In this document: piece by piece, positions 23,911 to 33,472 of the stretch
Layout: each line of letters starts with the position of its first letter
Position numbering within the stretch: the stretch's first letter is position 1
Assembly: GCA_000514715.1 (NCBI GenBank)
Contig: AZWL01000045.1
Location: 1-35,089 of the forward strand
Source of the DNA: Streptomyces sp. CNH099
GTDB taxonomy: Bacteria; Actinomycetota; Actinomycetes; Streptomycetales; Streptomycetaceae
Reading direction: 5' to 3'
Length of the DNA: 35,089 bases
Translations under genes and position numbers: made by a program
Notes under the pieces: model-generated
Database searches by the model: none
Told to the model about the DNA's origin: nothing
The model's input: the letters and a program-made list of their open reading frames with translations, nothing else

Positions 23911-23972
23911 CCGAGCCGTCCAAGAACTGACCGAGCCGTGAAGGACCGACCGAGCCGTCAAGGACCGACCGA
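23896..23972 (+). repeat. Tandem repeat duplicating the permease 3' end
   Basis: Four copies of a 19-20 base unit start with GCCGTCAAGGACTGACCGA (copies at 23896, 23915, 23935 and 23954). The first contains the last codons (Ala-Val-Lys-Asp) and stop of the permease gene. The later copies carry single-base changes and one insertion. They fill most of the 92-base gap to the GH31 gene. Confidence 0.88.
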
Positions 23973-24002
23973 GAGGAACCCGGCTGTGAGGAGCCCGCGT
24001 CC

Positions 24003-26084
24003 ATGGTGAGCTTCCGACCCACCCCGACCGGCATGGAGATCCGCCACCGGCACGAAGTGCTGACCGTCCGGGCGTGGGGCGCCGACAGCGTCCGCGTACG
24101 GGCGGCGCCGTTCCGGCTCCCGGCGGAGAGCCACGGCGCGCTCGACCAACCGCCGCCGTCCCCGCCGCCGCGGGTCGACGTCGACGCCGACGGCGACGCC
24201 GACGTCGACCGTGCAGTCCTCGTCCACGGCGAGCTGACCGTCACGGCCGCGTTCGACCGCCGCGCCGCCCACCCCGAGCCGCTGCTCACCTTCACCCGCA
24301 CGAGCACCGGCGCCGAGCTGCTCGCCGAGAGCCGCGAGCACTTCTGGCTGCCCGGCGCCCGCGTCTTCCGCGGCGACGGCAGCGGTGGTGGCGGGGGCGC
24401 GTACGAGATCCACCAGCAGTTCGCCGCGTACGACGGCGAGCGGCTCCACGGCATGGGCCAGCGGACCCACGGCCGGCTCGACCTCAAGGGCCTGGCCCTC
24501 GACCTCGTGCACCGCAACGGCGAGGTGTCCATCCCGTTCGTGCTCTCCAGCCGCGGCTACGGGCTGCTGTGGAACCTGCCCGCGGTGGGCCGCGTCGAGT
24601 TCGCCGAGAACGCCACCCGCTGGCAGGCCGGCCGCGCCCGGGAGATCGACTACTGGCTCACCGCCGCGCCGACCCCCGCCGGGATCCTCGCCCGCTACGC
24701 CGACGCCACCGGCCACCCGCCGGAACTGCCGCGCTGGGCGTCCGGGTTCTGGCAGTCCAAGCTGCGCTACCGCGACCAGGACGAGCTGCTCGCCGTCGCC
24801 CGCGAGCACCGCCGCCGCGGCCTGCCGCTGTCCGTCATCGTCGCCGACTACTTCCACTGGACCGCGATGGGCGACTACCGCTTCGACCCGGCCGAGTGGC
24901 CCGATCCCGGGGCGATGGTCGAAGAACTCGCCGAGCAGGGCGTGGAGCTGATGGTCTCGGTCTGGCCCACCGTCTCGCCGCTCGCCGGCTCCTACCCCGA
25001 CTACCGCGACCGCGGCCTCCTCGCGGGCACCGCGCAGGGCGTGGAGTGCCACCAGACCATCCAGGACAAGGGCATGGCCGCGCCGATGCCCGTCGCCTTC
25101 TACGACCCGACGAACCCGGAGACCCGGGAGTTCGTGTGGGAGCGGATCCGGCGCGGCTACCGCGACCTCGGCATCCGGGTCTTCTGGCTGGACGCCTGCG
25201 AGCCCGAGCTGAGCCCCGCCCAGCCGGAGAACCTCGCCCTCTACGCCGGCCCCGGCGCGGAGACCGCCGGCGTCTACCCGCGCGACAACGCCCGCCTCTT
25301 CGCCGAGGGCATGGCCGCCGACTCCGCCGGGCCGACCGTGCTGCTGTGCCGCTCCGCGTGGGCGGGCGCGCAGAAGTACGGCGCCGCGCTCTGGTCCGGC
25401 GACATCCCCGCCACCTGGGCCTCGCTGCGGCAGCAGATACGCGCCGGCCTCGCCGTCGCGCTCTCCGGCATCCCCTGGTGGACCACCGACATCGGCGGCT
25501 TCCACGGCGGCGACGCCCGCGACCCGGCGTACCGGGAGCTCATGGTCCGCTGGTTCCAGTTCGGCGTCTTCTGCCCGCTGTTCCGGCTGCACGGCGACCG
25601 CGAGCCGCGCACCCCCACCTCGTACGCGCAGACCGGCGGCCCCAACGAGGTCTGGTCGTACGGCGAGGAGGCGTACGGGATCATCGCCGGGCTGCTGCAC
25701 CTGCGCGAGCGGCTGCGCCCGTACCTGCACGAGCAGATGGCCGCCGCCGCCCGCACCGGACTGCCCCCGATGCGGCCGCTCTTCGTCGACTACCCCGGCG
25801 ACCCGCGCGCGTGGCAGGTCGACGACGCCTTCCTCTTCGGCCCGGACGTGCTCGTCGCGCCGGTCGCCGAGGCGGGGCGGCGCGACCGGGAGGTGTACCT
25901 GCCGGCGGGTACCCGCTGGGTCTGCGCCGCCACCGGCGAGACGTACGACGGCGGCGGCACGGTCATCGCCGCCGCCCCCCTCGACCGGATCCCCGTCTTC
26001 ACCCGTGAAGGCGCCGACGTGCCGCTGGGCGCGGGTACGGGCGCGGGCGGCGCCGGCGCCGGGGTGGGGGCGGCGGCCTCGTGA
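24003..26084 (+). CDS. GH31 glycoside hydrolase (alpha-glycosidase)
   Basis: The 693-residue retaining alpha-glycosidase of family GH31 has no signal peptide, so it acts inside the cell. An N-terminal beta domain (1-230) leads into the (beta/alpha)8 barrel (about 240-560) and C-terminal beta domains. The nucleophile is D397 in FWLDACEPE and the acid/base is D467 in WSGDIPATW. WWTTDIGGF and FRLHGDREPR are further signatures. Family activities include alpha-xylosidase, alpha-glucosidase and alpha-galactosidase, and the exact one cannot be read here. ATG 24003 has AGGAG about 9 bases upstream. The stop overlaps the GH127 start by four bases (GTGA), so both probably trim the imported oligosaccharide. 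The last 15 residues are Gly/Ala low complexity. Confidence 0.93.
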   Translation: MVSFRPTPTGMEIRHRHEVLTVRAWGADSVRVRAAPFRLPAESHGALDQPPPSPPPRVDVDADGDADVDRAVLVHGELTVTAAFDRRAAHPEPLLTFTRTSTGAELLAESREHFWLPGARVFRGDGSGGGGGAYEIHQQFAAYDGERLHGMGQRTHGRLDLKGLALDLVHRNGEVSIPFVLSSRGYGLLWNLPAVGRVEFAENATRWQAGRAREIDYWLTAAPTPAGILARYADATGHPPELPRWASGFWQSKLRYRDQDELLAVAREHRRRGLPLSVIVADYFHWTAMGDYRFDPAEWPDPGAMVEELAEQGVELMVSVWPTVSPLAGSYPDYRDRGLLAGTAQGVECHQTIQDKGMAAPMPVAFYDPTNPETREFVWERIRRGYRDLGIRVFWLDACEPELSPAQPENLALYAGPGAETAGVYPRDNARLFAEGMAADSAGPTVLLCRSAWAGAQKYGAALWSGDIPATWASLRQQIRAGLAVALSGIPWWTTDIGGFHGGDARDPAYRELMVRWFQFGVFCPLFRLHGDREPRTPTSYAQTGGPNEVWSYGEEAYGIIAGLLHLRERLRPYLHEQMAAAARTGLPPMRPLFVDYPGDPRAWQVDDAFLFGPDVLVAPVAEAGRRDREVYLPAGTRWVCAATGETYDGGGTVIAAAPLDRIPVFTREGADVPLGAGTGAGGAGAGVGAAAS

Positions 26085-28105
26085 CGGAGAACGCACAGGC
26101 GGCGGAGCCGGCCGGCGGCACCGACCCGAAGGGCGGCCGGCCGGCCGTCCCCACCCGCGGCGCCCGGCGCCCGCTGGGGCTCGCGGAGGTGGCGCTCACG
26201 CCCGGCGGGTTCTGGGCGGGGCTGCAGGAGACCAACGCGGCCGCCACGCTGCCGCACTGCGAGGAGTGGCTGGAGCGGCTCGGCTGGCTGGCGAACTTCG
26301 ACCGCGTCGCCGCCGGCGGGCCGGGCGCGGACCGGACCGGCTGGTCCTTCGCCGACTCCGAGGTCTACAAGCTCGTCGAGGCGCTGGCGTGGGAGTACGG
26401 CCGCACCGGCGACCCCGGCTGCGACGCCGCCGTACGACGGCTCACCGCGCGCATCGCCGCCGCCCAGGACCCGGACGGCTACCTCAACACCTGCTACGGC
26501 CACCCCGGCCGCCCGCCGCGCTACAGCGACCTGGAGTTCGGCCACGAGCTGTACTGCACCGGGCACCTGCTGCAGGCCGCCGTCGCCCGGCTGCGCACGG
26601 CCGGCGCCGACGACCTCGTCGCCGTCGCCCGCCGCGCCGCCGACCACGTCTGCGCCGTCTTCGGACCCGCGGGCCGCGGCGCCGTCTGCGGCCACCCCGA
26701 GATCGAGACCGGCCTCGCCGAACTGGGCCGCGCCCTCGGCGAACCCGCCTACGTCGACCAGGCGCGGCTGTTCCTCGACCGCCGCGGCCACCGCACCCTG
26801 AAGGTGCCCTTCGGCATCGGCAGCGCCGGCTACTTCCAGGACGACGTGCCCGTCCGCAAGGCCGACACCTGGCGCGGCCACGCCGTGCGGCAGCTGTACC
26901 TGGCGGCCGGCGCCGTGGACGTGGCCGTCGAACGCGACGACCGCGAACTCCTCGCCGCCGTCGAGCGGCAGTGGACCCGTGCCGTGGCCCGGCGCACCCA
27001 CCTGACCGGCGGCATGGGCTCGCGGCACCAGGACGAGGGCTTCGGCGAGGACTGGGAGCTGCCGCCGGACCGCGCCTACTGCGAGACCTGCGCGGGCGTG
27101 GCGTCCGTGCAGGTGTCCTGGCGGCTGCACCTGGCCACCGGCGACATGCGCTACGCCGACCTGATGGAGCGCACGTTCTTCAACGTCGTCGCCACCTCCC
27201 CGCGCGCCGACGGCCGCGCCTTCTTCTACGCCAACCCCCTCCAGCAGCGCACCGCGGGCGAGCCCCGCGAGGCCGCCGCCGACGGCGACGTCAGCCCGCG
27301 CGCCGCGGGCGGCACCCGGGCGGCCTGGTTCGACGTCTCCTGCTGCCCCACCAACGTCGCCCGCACCCTGGCCGCCTGGCACACGTACCTGGCCACGGCG
27401 GGCCCGCGGGACCTGACGGTGCTGCAGTACGCGAGCGGCCGGATCACCGCGGAGCTGGGCGACGGCCGGACCGTCGCCGTGGCGGTGGAGACGGCGTACC
27501 CGGCGGCCGGACCGGTGGTGATCCGGGTGCTGGACGCGCCCGCCGACGCGGTGGCGCTGCGGCTGCGCGTGCCCGCGTGGGCCCGCGGCGCGGTGCTCCA
27601 CGAGGGCGGGACGCGCCGCCCGGTGGCACCGGGCGCGGCGGTGGTGGACCGCGCGCTGGTGCCGGGCGAGGAGATCCGCCTGCACCTGCCCGTGACCCCC
27701 CGCTTCACCTGGCCGGACCCCCGCGTCGACGCGCTGCGCGGCTGCGTCGCGGTCGAGCGCGGCCCGCTGGTGTACTGCGCCGAGTCGATCGACCTGCCGC
27801 CCGGGCTCACCCTGGACGACGTACGGGTCGACACCGCGGCCGCCCCGGAGGACCGGGACGGCACGGTCCGCGTCCGCGCCCTGCACCGCCCGGCGGACCC
27901 GCCGGACGGCCCGCCGGGGGGTCCGACCGGCTGGCCGTACGCCCCGGACCCCGGCCCGCCGCCGGGTCCGCCGGGGCGTACGGCCGCGGAGCTGACGCTG
28001 GTCCCGTACCACCGCTGGGCGGAGCGCGGCCCGAGCGCGATGCGCGTCTGGCTCCCCACGGCACCGCGGGCGGCGGGGGACGGCCAGGGCGACCGCCGAA
28101 CGTGA
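26081..28105 (+). CDS. GH127 beta-L-arabinofuranosidase-like enzyme
   Basis: The 674-residue DUF1680/GH127 protein lacks a signal peptide and is therefore intracellular. The (alpha/alpha)6 barrel spans about 30-430, followed by beta domains. The zinc and nucleophile set of the Bifidobacterium enzyme HypBA1 is conserved: E335 and C337 in AYCETCA, and C421-C422 in SCCPTNVAR, the cysteine nucleophile being one of this pair. GGMGSRHQDEGFGEDWELP is a strong family signature with the proposed acid/base Glu. HypBA1 removes beta-L-arabinofuranose from beta-1,2-linked disaccharides of extensin. This gene may act likewise, though family members also vary. The C-terminus is Pro/Gly-rich. GTG 26081 is coupled to GH31. 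It is the last gene of the operon. Confidence 0.93.
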   Translation: MTENAQAAEPAGGTDPKGGRPAVPTRGARRPLGLAEVALTPGGFWAGLQETNAAATLPHCEEWLERLGWLANFDRVAAGGPGADRTGWSFADSEVYKLVEALAWEYGRTGDPGCDAAVRRLTARIAAAQDPDGYLNTCYGHPGRPPRYSDLEFGHELYCTGHLLQAAVARLRTAGADDLVAVARRAADHVCAVFGPAGRGAVCGHPEIETGLAELGRALGEPAYVDQARLFLDRRGHRTLKVPFGIGSAGYFQDDVPVRKADTWRGHAVRQLYLAAGAVDVAVERDDRELLAAVERQWTRAVARRTHLTGGMGSRHQDEGFGEDWELPPDRAYCETCAGVASVQVSWRLHLATGDMRYADLMERTFFNVVATSPRADGRAFFYANPLQQRTAGEPREAAADGDVSPRAAGGTRAAWFDVSCCPTNVARTLAAWHTYLATAGPRDLTVLQYASGRITAELGDGRTVAVAVETAYPAAGPVVIRVLDAPADAVALRLRVPAWARGAVLHEGGTRRPVAPGAAVVDRALVPGEEIRLHLPVTPRFTWPDPRVDALRGCVAVERGPLVYCAESIDLPPGLTLDDVRVDTAAAPEDRDGTVRVRALHRPADPPDGPPGGPTGWPYAPDPGPPPGPPGRTAAELTLVPYHRWAERGPSAMRVWLPTAPRAAGDGQGDRRT

Positions 28106-28458
28106 GTGCGCCAGCGGACGACGGGCCGACGCCGCTGGCGGCGTCGGCCGCGCGCAGCCACGCCGCGCGTGGCCGCGGGACGCCCGCCGCGCCCCGCGGG
28201 CGGCGGGTGCGTGCCGGCGCGGAGCTTGCGCTGCGCATGGCCGCCGCCGTGCCGCGCGCGGTGCCGGCGCGCCCGCCGGGTTCCGCGTCCCGAGGGCCGC
28301 GGGTGCGTGCCGACACGCCGTGGGCTGCGCATGGCCGCCGCCGCGCCGCGCGCGGTGCCGGCGCGCCCACCGGGTCCCGCGTCCCCTACACCAGCGCCCC
28401 GCGCCCCGCGCGCCGCGGGCGCGGCCGCCTGGTCCCGGTCCCGCGGACCCGCACGCGG
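28106..28458. repeat. Gene-free gap with a 96-base imperfect direct repeat
   Basis: This gap separates the convergent GH127 and SLATT genes. Two imperfect tandem copies, at 28205-28291 and 28301-28385, share long identical blocks such as CTGCGCATGGCCGCCGCC and CGCGCGGTGCCGGCGCGCCC. Open frames here exist on both strands only because of extreme GC content and show no codon-position signal or ribosome site. The repeats may act as a bidirectional terminator or be a duplication relic. Confidence 0.6.
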
Positions 28459-29262
28459 CTAACGTCCCGGGGGTTCCGGGGGGCGTTGGCGCGGCATCGT
28501 GGGGCGCAGGCCCGCCGGGGGGAGGGGGGCGCGGGCCTGGGGCTGGGTCTCGGCGGAGCGGGCCCACGCCAGCGACTGCGTCGCCAGCGCCGCGCGCCCG
28601 CCGCCGAACGCCACCATCCAGTCCGCGGTCTCGGCCCGTACCAGCTCGGTCACGTCCTCCGTGAAGCGCCGCAGCACCGCCAGGCACCGCTCCGCCGCCT
28701 CGCTCGCCGTGCCCTCCGCCGGGCCCAGCACCTCCCGTACCGACTCCGCCGCCCAGTCGAACTGCAGCGCCTCCAGCCGCCGCTGCACCGCCTGCGCCGT
28801 GGCCACGTCGCGCATCCAGCCCGACGTCAGCCCGAAGACCCGGTCCACCGCCAGGCACGCGAGCGCGGCCAGCAGCGCCACGAACGCCCAGCCGGCGACG
28901 TCCGGCGCGGCGTCCGTCAGGTCGAGCACCGGCAGCGCCGTGCCCGCCGCCGCGCAGAGCGCCGCCGCGGTGCGCAGCGTCCGCGCCGCGCGGCGCTTGG
29001 TGCGGCGGGCGGCGAGGTACGACCTCGCGGTGCGCAGCGCGCCCTCCTCGGCCCACAGGTACAGCTCGTCCAGCCGCTTGGCCGGGTCGCCCCAGTCGCC
29101 GAGCGGGAAGGGCCGGGCGAGCAGGTCCCCGGGCCGCTCCCCGGGGCCCCCGGGGCCGTCCGGCCCGCCGGGCCTGCCGGGGCCGTCCGGGCCGCCGTTG
29201 CCGCCGGCGCGGTCGACGCCGGTGACGGGGCCGGTCGTCCGGGTCTCCTCCGAGTGGTTCAC
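28459..29262 (-). CDS. SLATT-domain two-helix membrane protein
   Basis: The 267-residue protein resembles stand-alone actinobacterial SLATT proteins. After a Gly/Pro/Asp-rich N-terminus (1-50), a helix (RLDELYLWAEEGALRTARSY) leads to two membrane segments near residues 90-115 and 120-145. A long cytoplasmic helical tail follows (ALQFDWAAESVREVLGPAEG, then RCLAVLRRFTEDVTELVRAE). SLATT domains are membrane effectors predicted to form pores in nucleotide-signalling conflict systems. Here no nucleotidyltransferase or SLOG gene is nearby, so the role is open. GTG 29262 was chosen because GAGGAG lies 6 bases upstream; the longer frame to 29394 runs through a simple repeat and was rejected. Confidence 0.72.
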   Translation of the reverse strand: MNHSEETRTTGPVTGVDRAGGNGGPDGPGRPGGPDGPGGPGERPGDLLARPFPLGDWGDPAKRLDELYLWAEEGALRTARSYLAARRTKRRAARTLRTAAALCAAAGTALPVLDLTDAAPDVAGWAFVALLAALACLAVDRVFGLTSGWMRDVATAQAVQRRLEALQFDWAAESVREVLGPAEGTASEAAERCLAVLRRFTEDVTELVRAETADWMVAFGGGRAALATQSLAWARSAETQPQARAPLPPAGLRPTMPRQRPPEPPGR

Positions 29263-29296
29263 GTGGGGCTCCTCGCTCGAACTCGCTGCTGCTGAC

Positions 29297-29366
29297 TGCG
29301 TTCTCTGTGCTCTGTGCTCTGTGCGCTGTGCGTTCTGTGCGCTGTGCGTTCTGTGCGTTCTGTGTG
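29297..29366 (+). repeat. CTGTGCG-type simple repeat
   Basis: This is an irregular run of 7- and 9-base units (CTGTGCT, CTGTGCG, CTGTGCGTT) in the leader region of the SLATT gene. It is also open on both strands, which creates a false N-terminal extension of that gene. It lies between the SLATT start and purD, so it sits in a divergent promoter region. Confidence 0.8.
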
Positions 29367-29541
29367 GCGCGTGTGACATGTGATGACTGGGCAATCGGAT
29401 GGTGCGCCCGCGGCGGCCTTCCTACCGCCGAACGAGGGGACACGAGCCGAGAATGGCCTTATTTACCCTCGTAAGGAGTGGTTGATCGGGTATGGGGATG
29501 AACCGGCCGTCACCCGGACCGGTGGCCTCCGGGCCGACCGA

Positions 29542-29553
29542 TAGGCTGGCCCC

Positions 29554-29554
<1 letters not shown>
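29542..29554 (+). promoter_or_regulatory. Candidate -10 element for a leaderless purD transcript
   Basis: TAGGCT (29542-29547) is followed by six bases and then the purD GTG at 29554. No ribosome site precedes the GTG. A transcript starting at the G of the start codon would be leaderless, which is common in actinobacteria. The -35 region is poor. Confidence 0.5.
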
Positions 29555-30825
<1,271 letters not shown>

Positions 30826-30888
30826 AATTCCACGGCGTCCTGACCTTTGCCCAAGGCCATTCCATCGGGTGACCGGGCGGCCGACCGG

Positions 30889-30917
30889 CTGACGGGGGCG
30901 TGCCCCCCAACTAGGGT
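30889..30917 (+). promoter_or_regulatory. Candidate promoter of the M48-like gene
   Basis: CTGACG (30889-30894) and TAGGGT (30912-30917) are separated by 17 bases, a good match to principal-sigma spacing. They lie in the gap between purD and the gene starting at 31101. A 14-base perfect palindrome (CCGGCCGCGGCCGG, about 31003-31016) lies downstream in the presumed leader. Confidence 0.5.
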
Positions 30918-31100
30918 GCACCTGCCCGGCGTACCGGCCGTCCGGTCGGCGGCGTCCGGGCAGTGGGGGCCTGGGCAGGCCAACTGGCCCACCGGCATTG
31001 CGCCGGCCGCGGCCGGTGCGACAGTGGTGGGGTACGGCCGTTTCACCTCGTGACGGCCGTTGCCCTACCCGTCGGCGGCCGAAGGGGGTGAGGTACGGAC

Positions 31101-33233
31101 GTGTCCACAACGACCGGCACGGAGGCGGGCGCGCAGGCGGCCCGCGCCCGCGCCCTGGCCGTCCTGCGCGTGCGGGGCGCGGCCCTCGCCGTCGTCCTGC
31201 TGCCCGCGGCGGCGGCCGTCGTGCTGGTGGCCGGCACGGCCACGGGGCAGGTCGGCGGGGCGCTCGCGGCGCTGCGCTGGCCCGCCGTCGCCCTCGCCGT
31301 CCTGGTGCCCGCGCTGGCCGCGGCCGTCGCGCGGTCCCTCTCCCGCGCCGAGCCGGCGGCCACGCTGACCGTCCCCGTCCCCCGCCGCGCCGCCCCCGAC
31401 CTGTACCGCCTCGTCGGCGACCTCGCCGAGCGGCTCGGCGTCCCGGCGCCGGCGGCGGTGGCGCTCACCCCGGACTGCGACAGCTGGCTGGAGGACGGCG
31501 CACCGGAGCCCACGGGGCTGCGGAGCCGGCTGCGCCGGCTCGCGGCGCGGGCCGCCCGGGCGGTGCGCCGGGCGCTGCGGCCCCGGGAGAAGGGCGGCGC
31601 TGACACCTTCGCGGCCCCGGGTACGGGCCCGGGTGCGTCCGGTGCCTCCGGTGCGTCCGGCGCCGGCGACGGGCACGGCGCGGGGGCCCGGCCCGCCGCG
31701 GGGCCCGCCGCGGGGCCCGCCGCGGAGAGCCACGCCGCCGCCGCGGCGGCGCGGCGGCAGGCGGCCGCCGAGGCGTCGTACGCCCCGAACACCCCGAACA
31801 CCCCGAACACCCCGACTACGCAGAACACCCCGCACGCCCGCGCCCCGCACTGGCGCGAGGTCGTCGAGGGCGCGACCGCCGCCCCGGACGGGCCGGTGCT
31901 CGTCATCGGCTCGCCGTTCCTGTGGTGGATGCGCGTCGGCGAGCTGCGCGCGGTCCTCGCCCCGGTCGTCGCCGGCACGGCGGCCTCCGCCCAGCCCGAC
32001 ATCGCCGCGGCGCGGCGCTTCGTCCGGGCCCTGGACGCGGCCGCGGCGCTGCCGTCGCGGGCGGCGGGCACGTACGAGGCCGGCGCGGCGGACCCGTACG
32101 GGACGGGCCCGGCGGGTCCGTACGAGCCGGGCCCCGGCGCGCCGCTCGGCGTCCCCGGCCCGTACGACGCGGACCCCCGCCCCCCGCGCGGCCCCGCGCG
32201 CGGGGCCCGGCTCTGGCGCCGGTTCACCGGCGGCGTCGCGCGGCTGCTGCTGCGTGCCTGCGGCGAGCACCCGGTCGAGATGGAGCGCGCCGTCGCCGCC
32301 GCGGCGGCCGAGCGCGCCCAGGCCGTGGACTACGGCCTGCGGATCGTCGCGCAGGAGCAGGTGGGGCTCGCGTACGCCGGCTGGGACCGGCTGCTGACCC
32401 GCGTCGCGCTGCCCGCCTGGCGCATGGGCCGCTGGCCCGCCCGGCTCAACGCCGGCGTCGTCGCCGCCCTCACCGAGCTGTCCCGGCGCGACCGCCTGGC
32501 CGAGGGCTTCGCCTCCCGGCTCGGCGAGCGCCCCGCCTGCGACCTGCTGGAGGAGCCCGGCATGGTCGACGAGGCGGCCTCGCTGCTCGCCGCGGAGCTG
32601 TTCAGCGGCCCGGGCGGCGCGGCGGTCGGCGCCGTGGTCGGCGGGGAGCCGGCGGCCGGGTTCGCGGGGGTGAGCTGGGAGCAGTACCCGGACGAGGTCG
32701 TGGACCGCAAGTGGCGGCTGGAGGCCGCCCGGCTGCACGCTGTGCTCGACCGCCTCGAAGACTCCCCCGAGCCCGCCGGCCGCCCCGACCGCGGCACGCT
32801 CGCCCGCGTCGTGGACCGGCTCACCGCGGGCCCCGACGAGGTCGACCGGATCGGCGCCGCCCTCGCCCGCGCGCAACAGCAGCAGCACGAGCAGCACCGG
32901 CAGCAGTACCCGCACCTGCACCCGCCGCCGTCTCCGCACCCGGCCGCCGGGGACGCCGGGGCGGCGGGGGCCGGGGCGCCGCTGCACCCGCCGCGTACGG
33001 GCCGCGAGCTGCTCGTGGACCACGTCCTGGCGATGGTCTGCTGCGCCGCCGTCGACACCGCCGGCGCCGCCCCCGGACTCGACTGGCTGGACGGCCCCGT
33101 GCTGCGCACCCGGCGCGGCGGCAGCCCCGCGGCGGCGGTCCGCACCCTGGTCGAGACCCGCGACGACACCCCGCTGCGCTCCTGGCTGACGGCCGCGGGG
33201 GTACGCCCGGAGAAGCCGGTGCTGCTGGTCTGA
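31101..33233 (+). CDS. Membrane protein with a degenerate M48-peptidase-like domain
   Basis: The 710-residue protein has two N-terminal membrane helices (about 26-45 and 58-77). DLYRLVGDLAERLGVPAPAA and VALTPDCDSWLEDG follow, matching the start of M48 (HtpX/Ste24-like) peptidases. Where M48 enzymes have ELRAVLAHELGH, this protein has ELRAVLAPVVAG (281-292), so the zinc-binding HExxH is gone. Long Ala/Pro/Gly inserts interrupt the domain, including a (Asn-Thr-Pro) repeat at about 230-245. The C-terminal half is helical (EVVDRKWRLEAARLHAVLDRLE) and ends in a short conserved-looking domain. GTG 31101 has a GGGGGTGAGG ribosome site. It is probably a non-catalytic membrane protein; the function is unknown. 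Confidence 0.78.
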   Translation: MSTTTGTEAGAQAARARALAVLRVRGAALAVVLLPAAAAVVLVAGTATGQVGGALAALRWPAVALAVLVPALAAAVARSLSRAEPAATLTVPVPRRAAPDLYRLVGDLAERLGVPAPAAVALTPDCDSWLEDGAPEPTGLRSRLRRLAARAARAVRRALRPREKGGADTFAAPGTGPGASGASGASGAGDGHGAGARPAAGPAAGPAAESHAAAAAARRQAAAEASYAPNTPNTPNTPTTQNTPHARAPHWREVVEGATAAPDGPVLVIGSPFLWWMRVGELRAVLAPVVAGTAASAQPDIAAARRFVRALDAAAALPSRAAGTYEAGAADPYGTGPAGPYEPGPGAPLGVPGPYDADPRPPRGPARGARLWRRFTGGVARLLLRACGEHPVEMERAVAAAAAERAQAVDYGLRIVAQEQVGLAYAGWDRLLTRVALPAWRMGRWPARLNAGVVAALTELSRRDRLAEGFASRLGERPACDLLEEPGMVDEAASLLAAELFSGPGGAAVGAVVGGEPAAGFAGVSWEQYPDEVVDRKWRLEAARLHAVLDRLEDSPEPAGRPDRGTLARVVDRLTAGPDEVDRIGAALARAQQQQHEQHRQQYPHLHPPPSPHPAAGDAGAAGAGAPLHPPRTGRELLVDHVLAMVCCAAVDTAGAAPGLDWLDGPVLRTRRGGSPAAAVRTLVETRDDTPLRSWLTAAGVRPEKPVLLV

Positions 33234-33271
33234 CGCCCCCGGGCCCCGGCCCTCGGACGCCCGGCCCTCCT

Positions 33272-33316
33272 GGACGCCCGGACCCCGCGGACGCCCGGAC
33301 CCCGCGGACGCCCCGG
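33272..33316 (+). repeat. 17-base tandem repeat in intergenic gap
   Basis: GGACGCCCGGACCCCGC occurs at 33272-33288 and 33289-33305, with a partial third copy to 33316. It is followed by a duplicated ACCTCCCCGG. It lies between the M48-like gene and the dimethylformamidase-like gene. Confidence 0.8.
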
Positions 33317-33472
33317 ACGCCCCCGGGACCTCCCCGGACCTCCCCGGAACCGGAACCGATCGCCTCGTACGGGCGTCTTGTCGAACGAACGTCGGTGTTC
33401 CGTGAAGGACCGATTGCGTTGTGTGATGTCCTGGAACGCGCCGACCCGCGCGGGCGCGAGGGAGGGAGGCCC

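Noticed and set aside
28106..28462. Possible plus-strand gene right after GH127
   Set aside because: The open frame comes from extreme GC content and a tandem repeat. The product is Arg/Pro/Ala low complexity, with no ribosome site and overlapping open frames on the other strand.
29263..29394. N-terminal extension of the SLATT gene to ATG 29394
   Set aside because: It would encode a His/Thr/Gln/Arg-rich repeat translated from simple DNA repeats, while GTG 29262 has an excellent ribosome site at proper spacing.
31922..33472. Extension of the dimethylformamidase-like protein upstream
   Set aside because: It lies in another frame of the M48-like gene and in repeat-rich intergenic DNA. The family-like start is at 33473.
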